Below are positions 15,414-24,101 of a stretch of 50,933 nucleotides of DNA, piece after piece; the first letter of the stretch is position 1, and each line of letters begins with the position of its first letter. This stretch comes from Streptomyces humi (GTDB taxonomy: Bacteria; Actinomycetota; Actinomycetes; Streptomycetales; Streptomycetaceae), in NCBI RefSeq assembly GCF_001005085.2, contig NZ_LBMU02000047.1, positions 1 to 50,933 on the forward strand. The letters run 5' to 3'. Below the pieces are notes generated by a model. That model was given only the letters and a program-made list of their open reading frames with translations. It had not been told where the DNA came from and searched no databases. The position numbers and the translations under genes are program-made.

Positions 15414-18400
15414 TCACTCCACCACGTGCCGCCCCTCGGGCCGGGCGCTGCACGACGCCCGGAAGGCACAGTGCGTGCAGTGCTGGCCGGTGGTGGGCGT
15501 GAAGCGTTCGTCGAGTACCTTGCCGGCGGCCGTGGCCAGCAGTTCACCGACCCACTCCCCCTCCAGCGGCTCCTGCGCCTGCACCTTGGGCAGGGTCTCG
15601 CCGCCGTCGCGCTGGGCGGCACCCTGCCGGAGGTGGACCAGTTCGGCGCCACCGGGCTCGGGCCGGACGCCGTCGAAGGCCTCGTCGACGGCACCCTCGC
15701 GGACCGCGAGCTGGTAGACGGCGAGCTGGGGGTGCCGGGCCACCTCAGCCGAACTGGGCGCCTGCTTGCCCGTCTTGAAGTCGACGACGTACGCACGGCC
15801 CTCGGCGTCGGTCTCCACACGGTCCATCTGCCCGCGGATGCGCACCTCGTAGTCGCCCGCGCCCAGGGTGACGTCGAAGTCCTGCTCGCTGGCGACCGGG
15901 GTCCGTCCGGTGCGGTCCAGGACGTGCCACTTCAAGAAGCGTTCGAGCGCGACGCGCGCGTTGTCCTTCTCCTGCGCCGACTTCCAGGGCGCGTCGAAGG
16001 CGAGCGCGTTCCACACCGACTCCAGGCGCTCCATGAGGACGGCGAGGTCGGCGGGGGTACGCCCGGAGGCGACCTCGTCGGCGAGGACGTGCACGACGTT
16101 GCCGAAGCCCTGGGCGGTGGTGGCGGGGGCGTCGGCCTTCACCTCACGGCCCAGGAACCACTGCAAGCTGCACGTGTTGGCGAGCTGGTCGAGGGCGCTG
16201 CCGGAGAGCACCACCGGCTGGTCGCGGTCGCGCAGCGGCACCTTGCTCTCGGTCGGCTCGAACATGCCCCACCAGCGGTAGGGGTGGGCGGCGGGCACCA
16301 GGGGCCGGCCGTCCTCGTCGGCGAGTGCGGCCAGCCGGGCGAGGCGCTGGGCGGCCGCCTCGCGCAGGGCGTCGGAGGCGCGCGGGTCGACGGTGGTCGC
16401 GCGCAGTTCGGCGATCAGGGCGGCCACGGCGAGCGGCCGGCGGGGCCGGCCGGTGACGTCCTGGGGTTCGGCGCCCAGCTCGGTGAGGAAGCGGGAGGGC
16501 TGGTCGCCGTCGTCCGCGGGGGCCTTCACGGCGGTGACGACGAGACGTTCCCGCGCGCGCGTGGCGGCGACGTAGAACAGGCGGCGCTCCTCGGCGAGCA
16601 GCGCGCCCGGGGTGAGCGGTTCGGCGAGTCCGTCGCGGCCGATGCGGTCGGCCTCCAGGAGGGAGCCGCGGCGGCGCAAATCCGGCCAGACCCCCTCCTG
16701 GACGCCGGCCACGACGACCAGCCGCCACTCCAGCCCCTTGGCCCGGTGCGCGGTCATCAGGCGTACGGCGTCGGGCCGTACCGCACGGCCGGCCAGGGTG
16801 TCGGCGGCGATGTCCTCGGCCTCGATCTCGGCCAGGAAGTTCAGCGTGCCCCGGCCGCCGCTGCGCTCCTCCGCGCGGGCGGCGGTGGCGAACAGGGCGC
16901 ACACGGCGTCCAGGTCACGGTCGGCGTTGCGGCCGGCCGCGCCGCCGCGCCGGGCGGCACGCTCCAGGCGCGAGGGCCAGGGTGTGCCGTTCCACAGGTC
17001 CCACAACGCCTCCTCGGCCGTACCGCCGTCGGCGAGGCGCTCCCGGGCCTTCCTGAGCAGCGCGCCGAGGCGCTGGGCCCCGCGCGCGTACCCGGGGTCG
17101 TGGACCGCCAGGCGTTCGGGTTCGGCGAGCGCCCGCGCGAGCAGTTCGTCCGAGGGTGGCGGGAGCGCGTTCCCGGACGCGCGCTCCTCGTCGCGCAGGG
17201 CTCGGCCGAGGCGGCGCAGGTCGGCCGCGTCCATGCCGGCGAGGGGCGAGGTGAGCAGGGTGAGCGCGGTCTCGGTGGCCAGCCAGCAGGTACCGTCCGC
17301 CGCCTCCTGCGCCGCCGCCTCGGCCACCGCGCGCAGTGCCGCCAGCAGGGGCGCCACCGCCGGTTCGTGGCGCAGCGGCACGTCGTCGCCGTCGATGTCC
17401 AGGGGGACCCCGGCCGCGGTGAGGGCGCGGCGGACCGTCGGGAGGGTGGCGCCGCCGCGCACCAGGACGGCCATGTCGCTCCAGCTGACGCCGTCCTCCA
17501 GATGGGCGCGCCGGAGGACGTCGGCGATGTTGTCCAGTTCGGTGCCGGCGGTCGGATACGTGTAGACCTCGACGTGTCCGCCGTCCCGCGCGGGGGCCGG
17601 TTCGCGGTGGGCGCGCACCCGGTCGGCGGGCAGCCGGGTGAGCGGCATCCGCCGGGTCAGCAGGCGGGTCGCGGCCAGCAGGCCGGCGCCCGCGCGGCGG
17701 GCGGTGCGCAGCACCTCGACGGGGGCGGGAGTGCCGTCCACGCGCGCGAAGACGTGCGGGAACTCCAGGATCCCGTTCACGTCCGCGCCGCGGAACGTGT
17801 AGATCGACTGGTCCGGGTCGCCGAACGCGACCAGGGTGCGTCCGGCTCCGGCCAGGGCGCGCAGCAGGCGGACCTGGGCCGGGTCGGTGTCCTGGTACTC
17901 GTCGACGTAGACGGCGTCGTAGCGCCCGGCGAGGTCCAGGGCGACCTCGGGGCGGTGGGCGAGCAGCACCGCGCGGTGGACGAGTTCGGCGTAGTCGAGG
18001 ACACCCTGGAGGTCGAGGACATCCAGGTACTCGGCGAGGAAGGCGGCCGCGGCCCGCCAGTCGGGGCGGCCGATCCGGCGGGCGAAGGCGTCCAGCGCGG
18101 CCGGGTCCAGGCCCAGCTCGCGGCTGCGGGCGAGGACCGCGCGGACCTCGTCGGCGAAGCCCCGGGTGGTCAGGCAGGCGCGCAGTTCGTCGGGCCAGCG
18201 CACCGGGTCGAGCCCCAGCCGCTCCAGCTCGGCCTCGCCGGCCAGCAGCTCGCGGACGGTGACGTCCTGCTCGGGCCCGGACAGCAGCCGCAGCGGGTCC
18301 ACGAACAGACCGCTGTCCTGGTGGGCGCGGACCAGGGCGTAGCAGTACGAGTGGAAGGTGGTCGCCCGGGGCGCGCGGGCCGCGCCCACCCGCAGGGCCA

Positions 18401-18704
18401 TGCGGTCGCGCAGTTCGACGGCGGCCTTGCGGCTGAACGTCAGCACCAGGATCCGCTCGGGATCCGCACCGCGCGCGATCCGCGCGGCCACGGACTCCAC
18501 CAGGGTCGTGGTCTTCCCGGTGCCGGGGCCGGCGAGGACGAGCAGCGGGCCGGCGGTGTGGTCAACCACGGCGCGCTGCGCGGCGTCCAGACGAGGGGGG
18601 CGCACAGCGGCCGGCGGCGTACGGACCAGTCGGTAAGCGCCACGGCTCCCCTGGCGCACCTGGTGGGGGTGCGGCAGGCGCCTGGTGGAGGAAGAGGAGC
18701 TCAC
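15414..18704 (-). CDS. adnA: AdnA-like helicase-nuclease subunit with Fe-S nuclease domain
   Basis: About 1096 aa from GTG 18704 (VSSSSSTRRLPHPHQ); GTG 18785 would add 27 residues with poor codon bias. Motor motifs: LDAAQRAVVDHTAG, Walker A LAGPGTGKTTTL, LTFSRKAAVELRDR, VYVDEYQDTDPAQVR, GDPDQSIYTFRGAD, LMTAHRAKGLEWR and YVAATRARERLV. C-terminal nuclease: GQMDRVE, YVVDFKTGKQ and PQLAVYQLAV, with a cysteine in LANTCSLQWFLG and three more at the very end (CTHCAFRASC), the four-cysteine iron-sulfur pattern of AddB/AdnA-type nucleases. It is first in the minus-strand repair operon; the ~275-bp region upstream (18705-18979) holds only a small hairpin (18816-18832) and no clear promoter. Confidence 0.87.
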   Translation of the reverse strand: MSSSSSTRRLPHPHQVRQGSRGAYRLVRTPPAAVRPPRLDAAQRAVVDHTAGPLLVLAGPGTGKTTTLVESVAARIARGADPERILVLTFSRKAAVELRDRMALRVGAARAPRATTFHSYCYALVRAHQDSGLFVDPLRLLSGPEQDVTVRELLAGEAELERLGLDPVRWPDELRACLTTRGFADEVRAVLARSRELGLDPAALDAFARRIGRPDWRAAAAFLAEYLDVLDLQGVLDYAELVHRAVLLAHRPEVALDLAGRYDAVYVDEYQDTDPAQVRLLRALAGAGRTLVAFGDPDQSIYTFRGADVNGILEFPHVFARVDGTPAPVEVLRTARRAGAGLLAATRLLTRRMPLTRLPADRVRAHREPAPARDGGHVEVYTYPTAGTELDNIADVLRRAHLEDGVSWSDMAVLVRGGATLPTVRRALTAAGVPLDIDGDDVPLRHEPAVAPLLAALRAVAEAAAQEAADGTCWLATETALTLLTSPLAGMDAADLRRLGRALRDEERASGNALPPPSDELLARALAEPERLAVHDPGYARGAQRLGALLRKARERLADGGTAEEALWDLWNGTPWPSRLERAARRGGAAGRNADRDLDAVCALFATAARAEERSGGRGTLNFLAEIEAEDIAADTLAGRAVRPDAVRLMTAHRAKGLEWRLVVVAGVQEGVWPDLRRRGSLLEADRIGRDGLAEPLTPGALLAEERRLFYVAATRARERLVVTAVKAPADDGDQPSRFLTELGAEPQDVTGRPRRPLAVAALIAELRATTVDPRASDALREAAAQRLARLAALADEDGRPLVPAAHPYRWWGMFEPTESKVPLRDRDQPVVLSGSALDQLANTCSLQWFLGREVKADAPATTAQGFGNVVHVLADEVASGRTPADLAVLMERLESVWNALAFDAPWKSAQEKDNARVALERFLKWHVLDRTGRTPVASEQDFDVTLGAGDYEVRIRGQMDRVETDAEGRAYVVDFKTGKQAPSSAEVARHPQLAVYQLAVREGAVDEAFDGVRPEPGGAELVHLRQGAAQRDGGETLPKVQAQEPLEGEWVGELLATAAGKVLDERFTPTTGQHCTHCAFRASCSARPEGRHVVE

Positions 18705-18979
18705 GTGGTTCGCCGGTCCTGGTGGGTGTGCTGGTCGGTCCGCGGTCGCGGGTGCGGGATGGTGGCCGCGGGGTGAGCGGGACACGCGCTGCCGACGCTA
18801 CGCCGACGAACCGGACGGAAGCAGGGCTTCCGATTCTCCTCGCCCGGCCCGTCCGCCCCGGGCGGCACCCGCGGCACTCGTTTCCCGCATCCCACGAACG
18901 TACGTCATGCCACGGACGTCCCCGGTGTCCCTCGTACGGGCCACCGGCTCCCCCTGAGGGCCCCGGATGGCGGAAGCTG

Positions 18980-19366
18980 TCAGATGTGAGCCCCCGCGTC
19001 CGCGCCGCCGTCCCACCGCGCCCGCTTCATGTCGAGCCGCGGCAGATGGCCCTCCGCGGCCCTGCTCGCAGTCTTCAGCGGAGTGCCCTCGGCGCGGTAG
19101 TGGTCCAGTGCGCGCAGTTCGTGTCCGGGCAGCAGCACCCCGTCGGAGCGCACCACCCGCCACCACGGGACGGCACCGCCGTAGAGCGACATCACACGCC
19201 CCACCTGACGCGGTCCGCCCTCCTCCAGCCACTCCGCGACGTCCCCGTACGTCATCACGCGCCCGGACGGGATCCGCTCGGCGACCTCCAGGACCCGCTC
19301 GGCGTACTCCGGCAACTCGTCCGTGTACCCCTCCCGGGTGTCCGCGGGACGGCTCTGCTCGCTCAT
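18980..19366 (-). CDS. Alkyltransferase-like protein (ATL, MGMT-related)
   Basis: 128 aa from ATG 19366. It matches the DNA-binding domain of O6-alkylguanine-DNA alkyltransferases (YAERVLEVAERIPSGRVMTYGDVAEWL, VGRVMSLYGG), but the PCHRV active-site motif reads PWWRVVRSDG: the acceptor cysteine is Trp, as in ATL proteins. ATLs bind alkylated guanines and hand them to nucleotide excision repair without repairing them directly. The C-terminus (YRAEGTPLKTASRAAEGHLPRLDM) is typical. It lies upstream of the adnA-like gene in the same direction; a similar protein lies near adnAB in M. tuberculosis (Rv3204, from memory). Confidence 0.92.
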   Translation of the reverse strand: MSEQSRPADTREGYTDELPEYAERVLEVAERIPSGRVMTYGDVAEWLEEGGPRQVGRVMSLYGGAVPWWRVVRSDGVLLPGHELRALDHYRAEGTPLKTASRAAEGHLPRLDMKRARWDGGADAGAHI

Positions 19367-19527
19367 TCGACCCATCCTGCCGCACCCCACCGACAACCGG
19401 AGCGGTCCGCGGTCCGGCGCCACCTCGCCCTCTGGCGGCGCTTGGGGCAGACTGTGCGCCCCCGCATCTGCACCCTGATGCCCTCCGGTGTCGGTGGGGC
19501 ATGCCACCATCGTGCGGGCGGTGACTG

Positions 19528-22272
19528 GTGATACGAGATCAAGAAGAGACGACCAAGCAGCAGGGCGTGCACCCCGACGGCGCGGCGGGCACCCCTGACG
19601 CCGGCGCGCGCCCGGACGCCGCAACTTCCGGCACGGCGCACCCCGAGCCGGCCGCCGACCCCGACCCCGACCCCGCCGAGGCGGAGCACGTGCCGGACGA
19701 GACACACGCCGACGAGGTGGAGGGCGACGAACCGCTCCTCCCCGCGCGCGTGCACCGTCCTTCCGACCTCATGCGGCTTTTGGTCGGTGTGCTGGGCATC
19801 GTCGTGCTGCTCGGCATCGCCGCGTTCGCGCACGGCACCACCTCCGGGCTCGAGCAGGACATCAACAAGGGCACCGGCCAGGCCCCGGACCTGCTGATCA
19901 GGTTCGCGGGACTGGCCTCCAGCATCGCGATCCTGCTGGTGCCGGTCGCGTTCGCGATCGAGCGGCTGATCAAACGGGACGGGCTGCGCATCGCCGACGG
20001 CGTGCTCGCGGCCGTCCTCGCGCACGGCGTGACCCTCGCCACGGACCTGTGGGTGGCCAGGGCCGCGCCGGGCTCGATCCAGGAGGCGCTCACCCAGCCC
20101 TCCCCCGGTGACATCCACGCCCTCACCGACCCGGTGCACGGCTATCTCGCTCCCGTCATCGCCTACATGACGGCCGTCGGCATGTCCCGGCGGCCGAGAT
20201 GGCGCTCGGTCCTGTGGATCGTGCTGCTCCTCGACGCGTTCTCCATGCTGGTCACCGGCTACACCACCCCGTTCTCGATCATCCTCACCGTGCTGATCGG
20301 CTGGACCGTCGCCTACGGCACGCTGTACGCGGTCGGCTCGCCCAACGTCCGCCCCACCGGGCGGACCCTGCTGGCGGGGCTGCGGCACGTCGGCTTCCAC
20401 CCGGTCGGCGCGGCCCGCGAGGAGGTTTTGGACTCCGAGAACGGCGACCGGGGCCGGCGCTACTTCGTCACCCTGGAGGACGGGCCGCCACTGGACGTCA
20501 CGGTCGTCGACCGGGAGCAGCAGGCCCAGGGGTTCTTCTACCGGGCCTGGCGCAACCTCACCCTGCGCGGCTTCGCCACCCGCTCCAGCCTCCAGTCCCT
20601 GCGCCAGGCCCTGGAGCAGGAGGCACTGCTGGCGTACGCGGCGATCGCGGCCGGTGCCAACGCCCCGAAGCTGATCGCCACCTCCGAGCTGGGCCCCGAC
20701 GCCGTGATGCTCGTCTACGAGCACACCGGCGGCCGTACCCTCGACTCGCTGGCGGACGAGGAGATCACCGACGACCTGCTGCGCAACACCTGGCACCAGG
20801 TGCAGGCGCTACAGTCACGCCGGATCGCGCACCGCAGGCTCGCGGGCGACGCCATCCTGGTGGACCGTTCCGGCACGGTGATCCTCACCGACCTGCGCGG
20901 CGGTGAGATCGCGGCCGGTGAGCTGCTGCTGCGCATGGACGTCGCCCAGCTGGTCACCACGCTCGGCCTGCGGGTGGGCGCCGAGCGGGCGGTGGCCTCG
21001 GCGGTCGGCGTCCTCGGGCCCGACGCCGTCGCCGACTGCCTGCCGATGCTCCAGCCGATCGCGCTCACCCGCTCCACGCGCGCGACGCTGCGAAGACTCG
21101 CCAGGGAACGCGCCCAGCGCGAGCGCGACGCGGTCCTGGAGGCGTCCCGGCAGGCCAAGCAGGCCCGTGCGGAGGAGGCCGAGAAGCCCGACAAGAAGAC
21201 CGTGCGCGCCGAGCAGCGGGCCGAGAAGCGGGCCCTGGACGACGCGCTGGAGGAGGCCCGCGAGGAGGACCTGCTCACCCAGATCCGGCACCAGGTGCTG
21301 CGGATCAGGCCCCAGGCACCGGTCGAGCCCGCCCGCCTCGAACGGGTGCGGCCACGCACCCTGATCAGCTTCATGGCCGGTGCGATCGGCGCGTACTACC
21401 TGCTCACTCAGCTCACCCACATCGAGTTCAACACCCTGTTCGCGCAGGCCCAGTGGGGCTGGGTGATCGCCGCGGTGGCCTTCTCCGCGCTCAGCTACGT
21501 CGCCGCCGCGATGTCCCTGCTCGGGTTCGTGCCCGAGCGGGTGCCCTTCGTGCGGACCGTGGCGGCGCAGGTCGCCGGTTCCTTCGTGAAGATCGTGGCG
21601 CCCGCCGCCGTCGGCGGTGTCGCCCTCAACACCCGCTTCCTGCAACGCGCGGGGGTCCGCCCCGGGGGCGCGGTGGCGAGCGTCGGCGCCTCCCAGCTGT
21701 TCGGGCTCGGCTGTCACATCCTGATGCTGCTGTCCTTCGGCTACCTGACCGGCACCGAGAAGACACCGTCCCTGTCACCGTCCCGGACCGTCATCGCGGG
21801 CCTGCTGACGGTGGCCGTCCTCGTCCTCGTGGTGACCTCGGTGCCCTTCCTGCGGAAATTCGTCGCCACACGCGTGCGATCGCTCTTCGCGGGTGTCGTG
21901 CCGCGCATGCTGGACGTGCTCCAGCGGCCGCAGAAGCTCGTCACCGGCATCGGGGGCATGCTGCTGCTGACCGCCTGCTTCGTGATGTGCCTTGACGCCT
22001 CCATCCGCGCCTTCGGCGACCAGTCGACCTCGCTGAGCATCGCCAGCGTCGCCGTCGTCTTCCTCGCCGGCAACGCGCTCGGCTCCGCGGCACCCACACC
22101 CGGCGGCGTCGGCGCGGTCGAGGCCACCCTGACCGTCGGCCTGATCGCCGTCGGGCTGCCCAAGGAGGTCGCGGCCCCCGCCGTCCTGCTGTACCGGCTG
22201 CTGACCCTGTGGCTGCCGGTCCTGCCGGGCTGGCTGGCCTTCAACCACCTCACCCGCAAGGGCGCGCTGTAG
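19528..22272 (+). CDS. Large flippase-like (YbhN/LPG-synthase TM) membrane protein with kinase-like middle domain
   Basis: 914 aa from GTG 19528 (weak Shine-Dalgarno; start uncertain). The N-terminal ~75 residues are an acidic Pro-rich tail, then ~5 transmembrane helices (residues ~87-265). A soluble segment (~270-480) resembles a degenerate protein-kinase/lipopolysaccharide-kinase fold: ATSELGPDAVMLVYEHTGGRTL (hinge-like), AHRRLAGDAILVDRSGTVILTDL (HRD/DFG-like). A charged coiled region (~520-600) leads to a C-terminal YbhN-type domain with ~7 helices and the signature GSAAPTPGGVGAVEA. YbhN/AglD-like domains are linked to lipid or glycolipid translocation. Substrate unknown. It is divergent from the ATL gene. 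Confidence 0.85.
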   Translation: MIRDQEETTKQQGVHPDGAAGTPDAGARPDAATSGTAHPEPAADPDPDPAEAEHVPDETHADEVEGDEPLLPARVHRPSDLMRLLVGVLGIVVLLGIAAFAHGTTSGLEQDINKGTGQAPDLLIRFAGLASSIAILLVPVAFAIERLIKRDGLRIADGVLAAVLAHGVTLATDLWVARAAPGSIQEALTQPSPGDIHALTDPVHGYLAPVIAYMTAVGMSRRPRWRSVLWIVLLLDAFSMLVTGYTTPFSIILTVLIGWTVAYGTLYAVGSPNVRPTGRTLLAGLRHVGFHPVGAAREEVLDSENGDRGRRYFVTLEDGPPLDVTVVDREQQAQGFFYRAWRNLTLRGFATRSSLQSLRQALEQEALLAYAAIAAGANAPKLIATSELGPDAVMLVYEHTGGRTLDSLADEEITDDLLRNTWHQVQALQSRRIAHRRLAGDAILVDRSGTVILTDLRGGEIAAGELLLRMDVAQLVTTLGLRVGAERAVASAVGVLGPDAVADCLPMLQPIALTRSTRATLRRLARERAQRERDAVLEASRQAKQARAEEAEKPDKKTVRAEQRAEKRALDDALEEAREEDLLTQIRHQVLRIRPQAPVEPARLERVRPRTLISFMAGAIGAYYLLTQLTHIEFNTLFAQAQWGWVIAAVAFSALSYVAAAMSLLGFVPERVPFVRTVAAQVAGSFVKIVAPAAVGGVALNTRFLQRAGVRPGGAVASVGASQLFGLGCHILMLLSFGYLTGTEKTPSLSPSRTVIAGLLTVAVLVLVVTSVPFLRKFVATRVRSLFAGVVPRMLDVLQRPQKLVTGIGGMLLLTACFVMCLDASIRAFGDQSTSLSIASVAVVFLAGNALGSAAPTPGGVGAVEATLTVGLIAVGLPKEVAAPAVLLYRLLTLWLPVLPGWLAFNHLTRKGAL

Positions 22273-22318
22273 GCCGTACCTCGTACGGCTCGCGCCCCGC
22301 GCGCGCGGTGGGGCGCGA
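22273..22318 (+). terminator. Tandem hairpins after the flippase-like gene
   Basis: GCCGTAC-CTC-GTACGGC (22273-22289) is followed directly by TCGCGCCCC...GGGGCGCGA (22290-22318), right after the stop codon. No U-tract; likely terminator or mRNA 3' end. Confidence 0.5.
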
Positions 22319-22333
22319 CCCCACGATGGAGGT

Positions 22334-23878
22334 ATGCCTAAGCCCAGCCGGATCCGTGTCGCCGCCCTGACCACCGCCCTGGTGCTGTCCTCCGTGCTGA
22401 CCGGATGCGGCGGCGGCGGATCCGAGAACCAGGATCTGACGGCACAGAAACTGGACTGGAAGGCGTGCCCGGCCCCCGACGAGGCCGAGGGCGGCGGCGA
22501 CTCGCCCTCCCCGCTGCCGGGTGGCGCCAGTTGGCAGTGCGCCACCATGAAGGCGCCCCTGGACTGGTCGAAGCCGAAGGGCGCGACCATCGGGCTCGCC
22601 CTGATCCGCGCCAAGGCCAGCGGCGCCCCGGACAAGCGGATCGGGTCCCTGGTCTTCAACTTCGGCGGCCCCGGCGGCAGCGGTGTCACCACCCTGCCGG
22701 CGTTCGGCGCGGACTACGCGGCCCTGCGCACCCGCTACGACCTCGTCAGCTTCGACCCGCGCGGGGTAGGCCGCAGCGACCCCGTGGAGTGCGAGAACGA
22801 CGCCCAGCTCGACGACTACTTCCAGCAGGACGCGACGCCCGACACCAGCGCCGAACGCACCCAGCTGATCAAGCGCACCCAGCAGTTCAACGCCGCCTGC
22901 GAGAAGAACTCCAAGACGATCCTGCCGCACGTGCCCACCACCGACGCCGCCCGCGACATGGACCTCATGCGCCAGGTCCTGGGCGACCGGCGACTGCACT
23001 ACTTCGGCATCTCCTACGGCACCGAACTCGGCGGCGTCTACGCCCACCTGTTCCCGAAGAACGTGGGCCGGGCCGTGTTCGACGCCGTCGTCGACCCCAC
23101 CCAGGACCCGGAACAGAGCTCGCTCGGGCAGGCCAAGGGTTTCCAGCTCGCGCTCGACAACTTCGCCGAGGACTGCACCTCGAAGAAGACACCGTGCCCG
23201 ATCGGTGACACCCCGCAGGACGTGAAGGACCGTATCGCCAAGCTCCTCGTGGACCTCGACAGGAAGCCGATCCCCGGCATCCTGCCCCGCATGCTGACCC
23301 AGACCGCCGCCACCAACGGCATCGCCCAGTCCCTGTACTCCAAGGACTTCTGGGAGTACCTCACCGAGGGCCTGGAGGAGGCCTACGACGGTGACGGAAA
23401 GGTCCTGATGCTGCTGTCGGACTCGATGAACGGCCGGAACCAGAACGGCGAGTACAGCAACATCACGGCGGCCAACACCGCCATCAACTGCGCCGACGAC
23501 AGACCCCGGTACACCGCCGACTACGTCCAGCAGAAGCTGCCCGAGTTCCGCGCCGCCTCCCCGCTGTTCGGCGACTACCTCGCCTGGTCCATGGTCAGCT
23601 GCACGGACTGGGCGGTGCCGGGCGCCGCCGACCACCCCGACGTGAGCGCGCCCGGCTCGGCGCCGATCCTGGTCGTCGGGAACACGGGGGACCCGGCCAC
23701 TCCGTACGAGGGCGCGAAGAAGATGGTGGAGGCGCTCGGCCAGGGCGTCGGGGTCGAGCTGACGTACCAGGGGCAGGGGCACGGGGCGTACGACAGCAAG
23801 AACCGGTGCGTGCAGGGCGCGGTGAACGGCTACCTGCTGGAGGGGACGGTGCCGACGGCGGGGACCGTGTGTGCGTGA
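22334..23878 (+). CDS. TAP-like (tripeptidyl aminopeptidase family) lipoprotein alpha/beta hydrolase
   Basis: 514 aa, ATG 22334. Lipoprotein signal peptide MPKPSRIRVAALTTALVLSS ends in lipobox LTGC, so the protein is anchored outside the membrane. Alpha/beta-hydrolase core: the oxyanion region NFGGPGGSGVTTLP, DPRGVGRSDPV, nucleophile HYFGISYGTELGG (GxSxG), acid VVGNTGDPATPYEGA and the His in GQGHGAY, with the TAP-like C-terminal domain. It resembles the S. lividans mycelium-associated Slp/Tap proteinases. The Shine-Dalgarno GGAGG is only 1 nt from the ATG, unusually tight. It is followed by a close paralogue, probably a tandem duplication. Confidence 0.92.
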   Translation: MPKPSRIRVAALTTALVLSSVLTGCGGGGSENQDLTAQKLDWKACPAPDEAEGGGDSPSPLPGGASWQCATMKAPLDWSKPKGATIGLALIRAKASGAPDKRIGSLVFNFGGPGGSGVTTLPAFGADYAALRTRYDLVSFDPRGVGRSDPVECENDAQLDDYFQQDATPDTSAERTQLIKRTQQFNAACEKNSKTILPHVPTTDAARDMDLMRQVLGDRRLHYFGISYGTELGGVYAHLFPKNVGRAVFDAVVDPTQDPEQSSLGQAKGFQLALDNFAEDCTSKKTPCPIGDTPQDVKDRIAKLLVDLDRKPIPGILPRMLTQTAATNGIAQSLYSKDFWEYLTEGLEEAYDGDGKVLMLLSDSMNGRNQNGEYSNITAANTAINCADDRPRYTADYVQQKLPEFRAASPLFGDYLAWSMVSCTDWAVPGAADHPDVSAPGSAPILVVGNTGDPATPYEGAKKMVEALGQGVGVELTYQGQGHGAYDSKNRCVQGAVNGYLLEGTVPTAGTVCA

Positions 23879-24001
23879 GCGCGCCGGGTGGTGCCGAGAG
23901 GTGGTGCCGAGAGGGTGGTGACGCGGCCGCGGTGGCGTCGTGGTTGCCCCCGCAGTTCCCCGCACCTCTGACGGGGCGACATGAACACACAGGTCAGAGG
24001 G

Positions 24002-24010
24002 TTATCCACA
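24002..24010 (+). promoter_or_regulatory. DnaA-box-like 9-mer (TTATCCACA)
   Basis: TTATCCACA in GGTTATCCACAGGC, ~92 bp upstream of the second lipoprotein hydrolase. It shares GTTRTCCACAGG with the sites at 1584 and 8330. The same intergenic region has a 13-nt tandem repeat (GGTGGTGCCGAGA) near 23886-23912. Confidence 0.35.
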
Positions 24011-24101
24011 GGCATGATCGGGCTTCGTGCGTTCCGCCTACTATGGCCTGACCGCTTTCCGCGACGAACCTGCGGAGGGCCTGTGTGGGGGATGTGAGCG
24101 C

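Noticed and set aside
15426..18776. 1116-codon open frame on the plus strand opposite the adnA-like gene
   Set aside because: It is a GC-driven shadow: no recognisable domains, Gly/Val/Arg-rich composition, while the opposite strand encodes full helicase motifs.
1584..24010. DnaA-box-like sites considered as an origin of replication
   Set aside because: Three sites spread over 22 kb, with no box cluster and no dnaA/dnaN/recF genes.
24027..24101. Extended N-terminus of the second lipoprotein hydrolase from 24027
   Set aside because: It would place 25 polar residues before a perfect lipoprotein signal peptide beginning at 24102.
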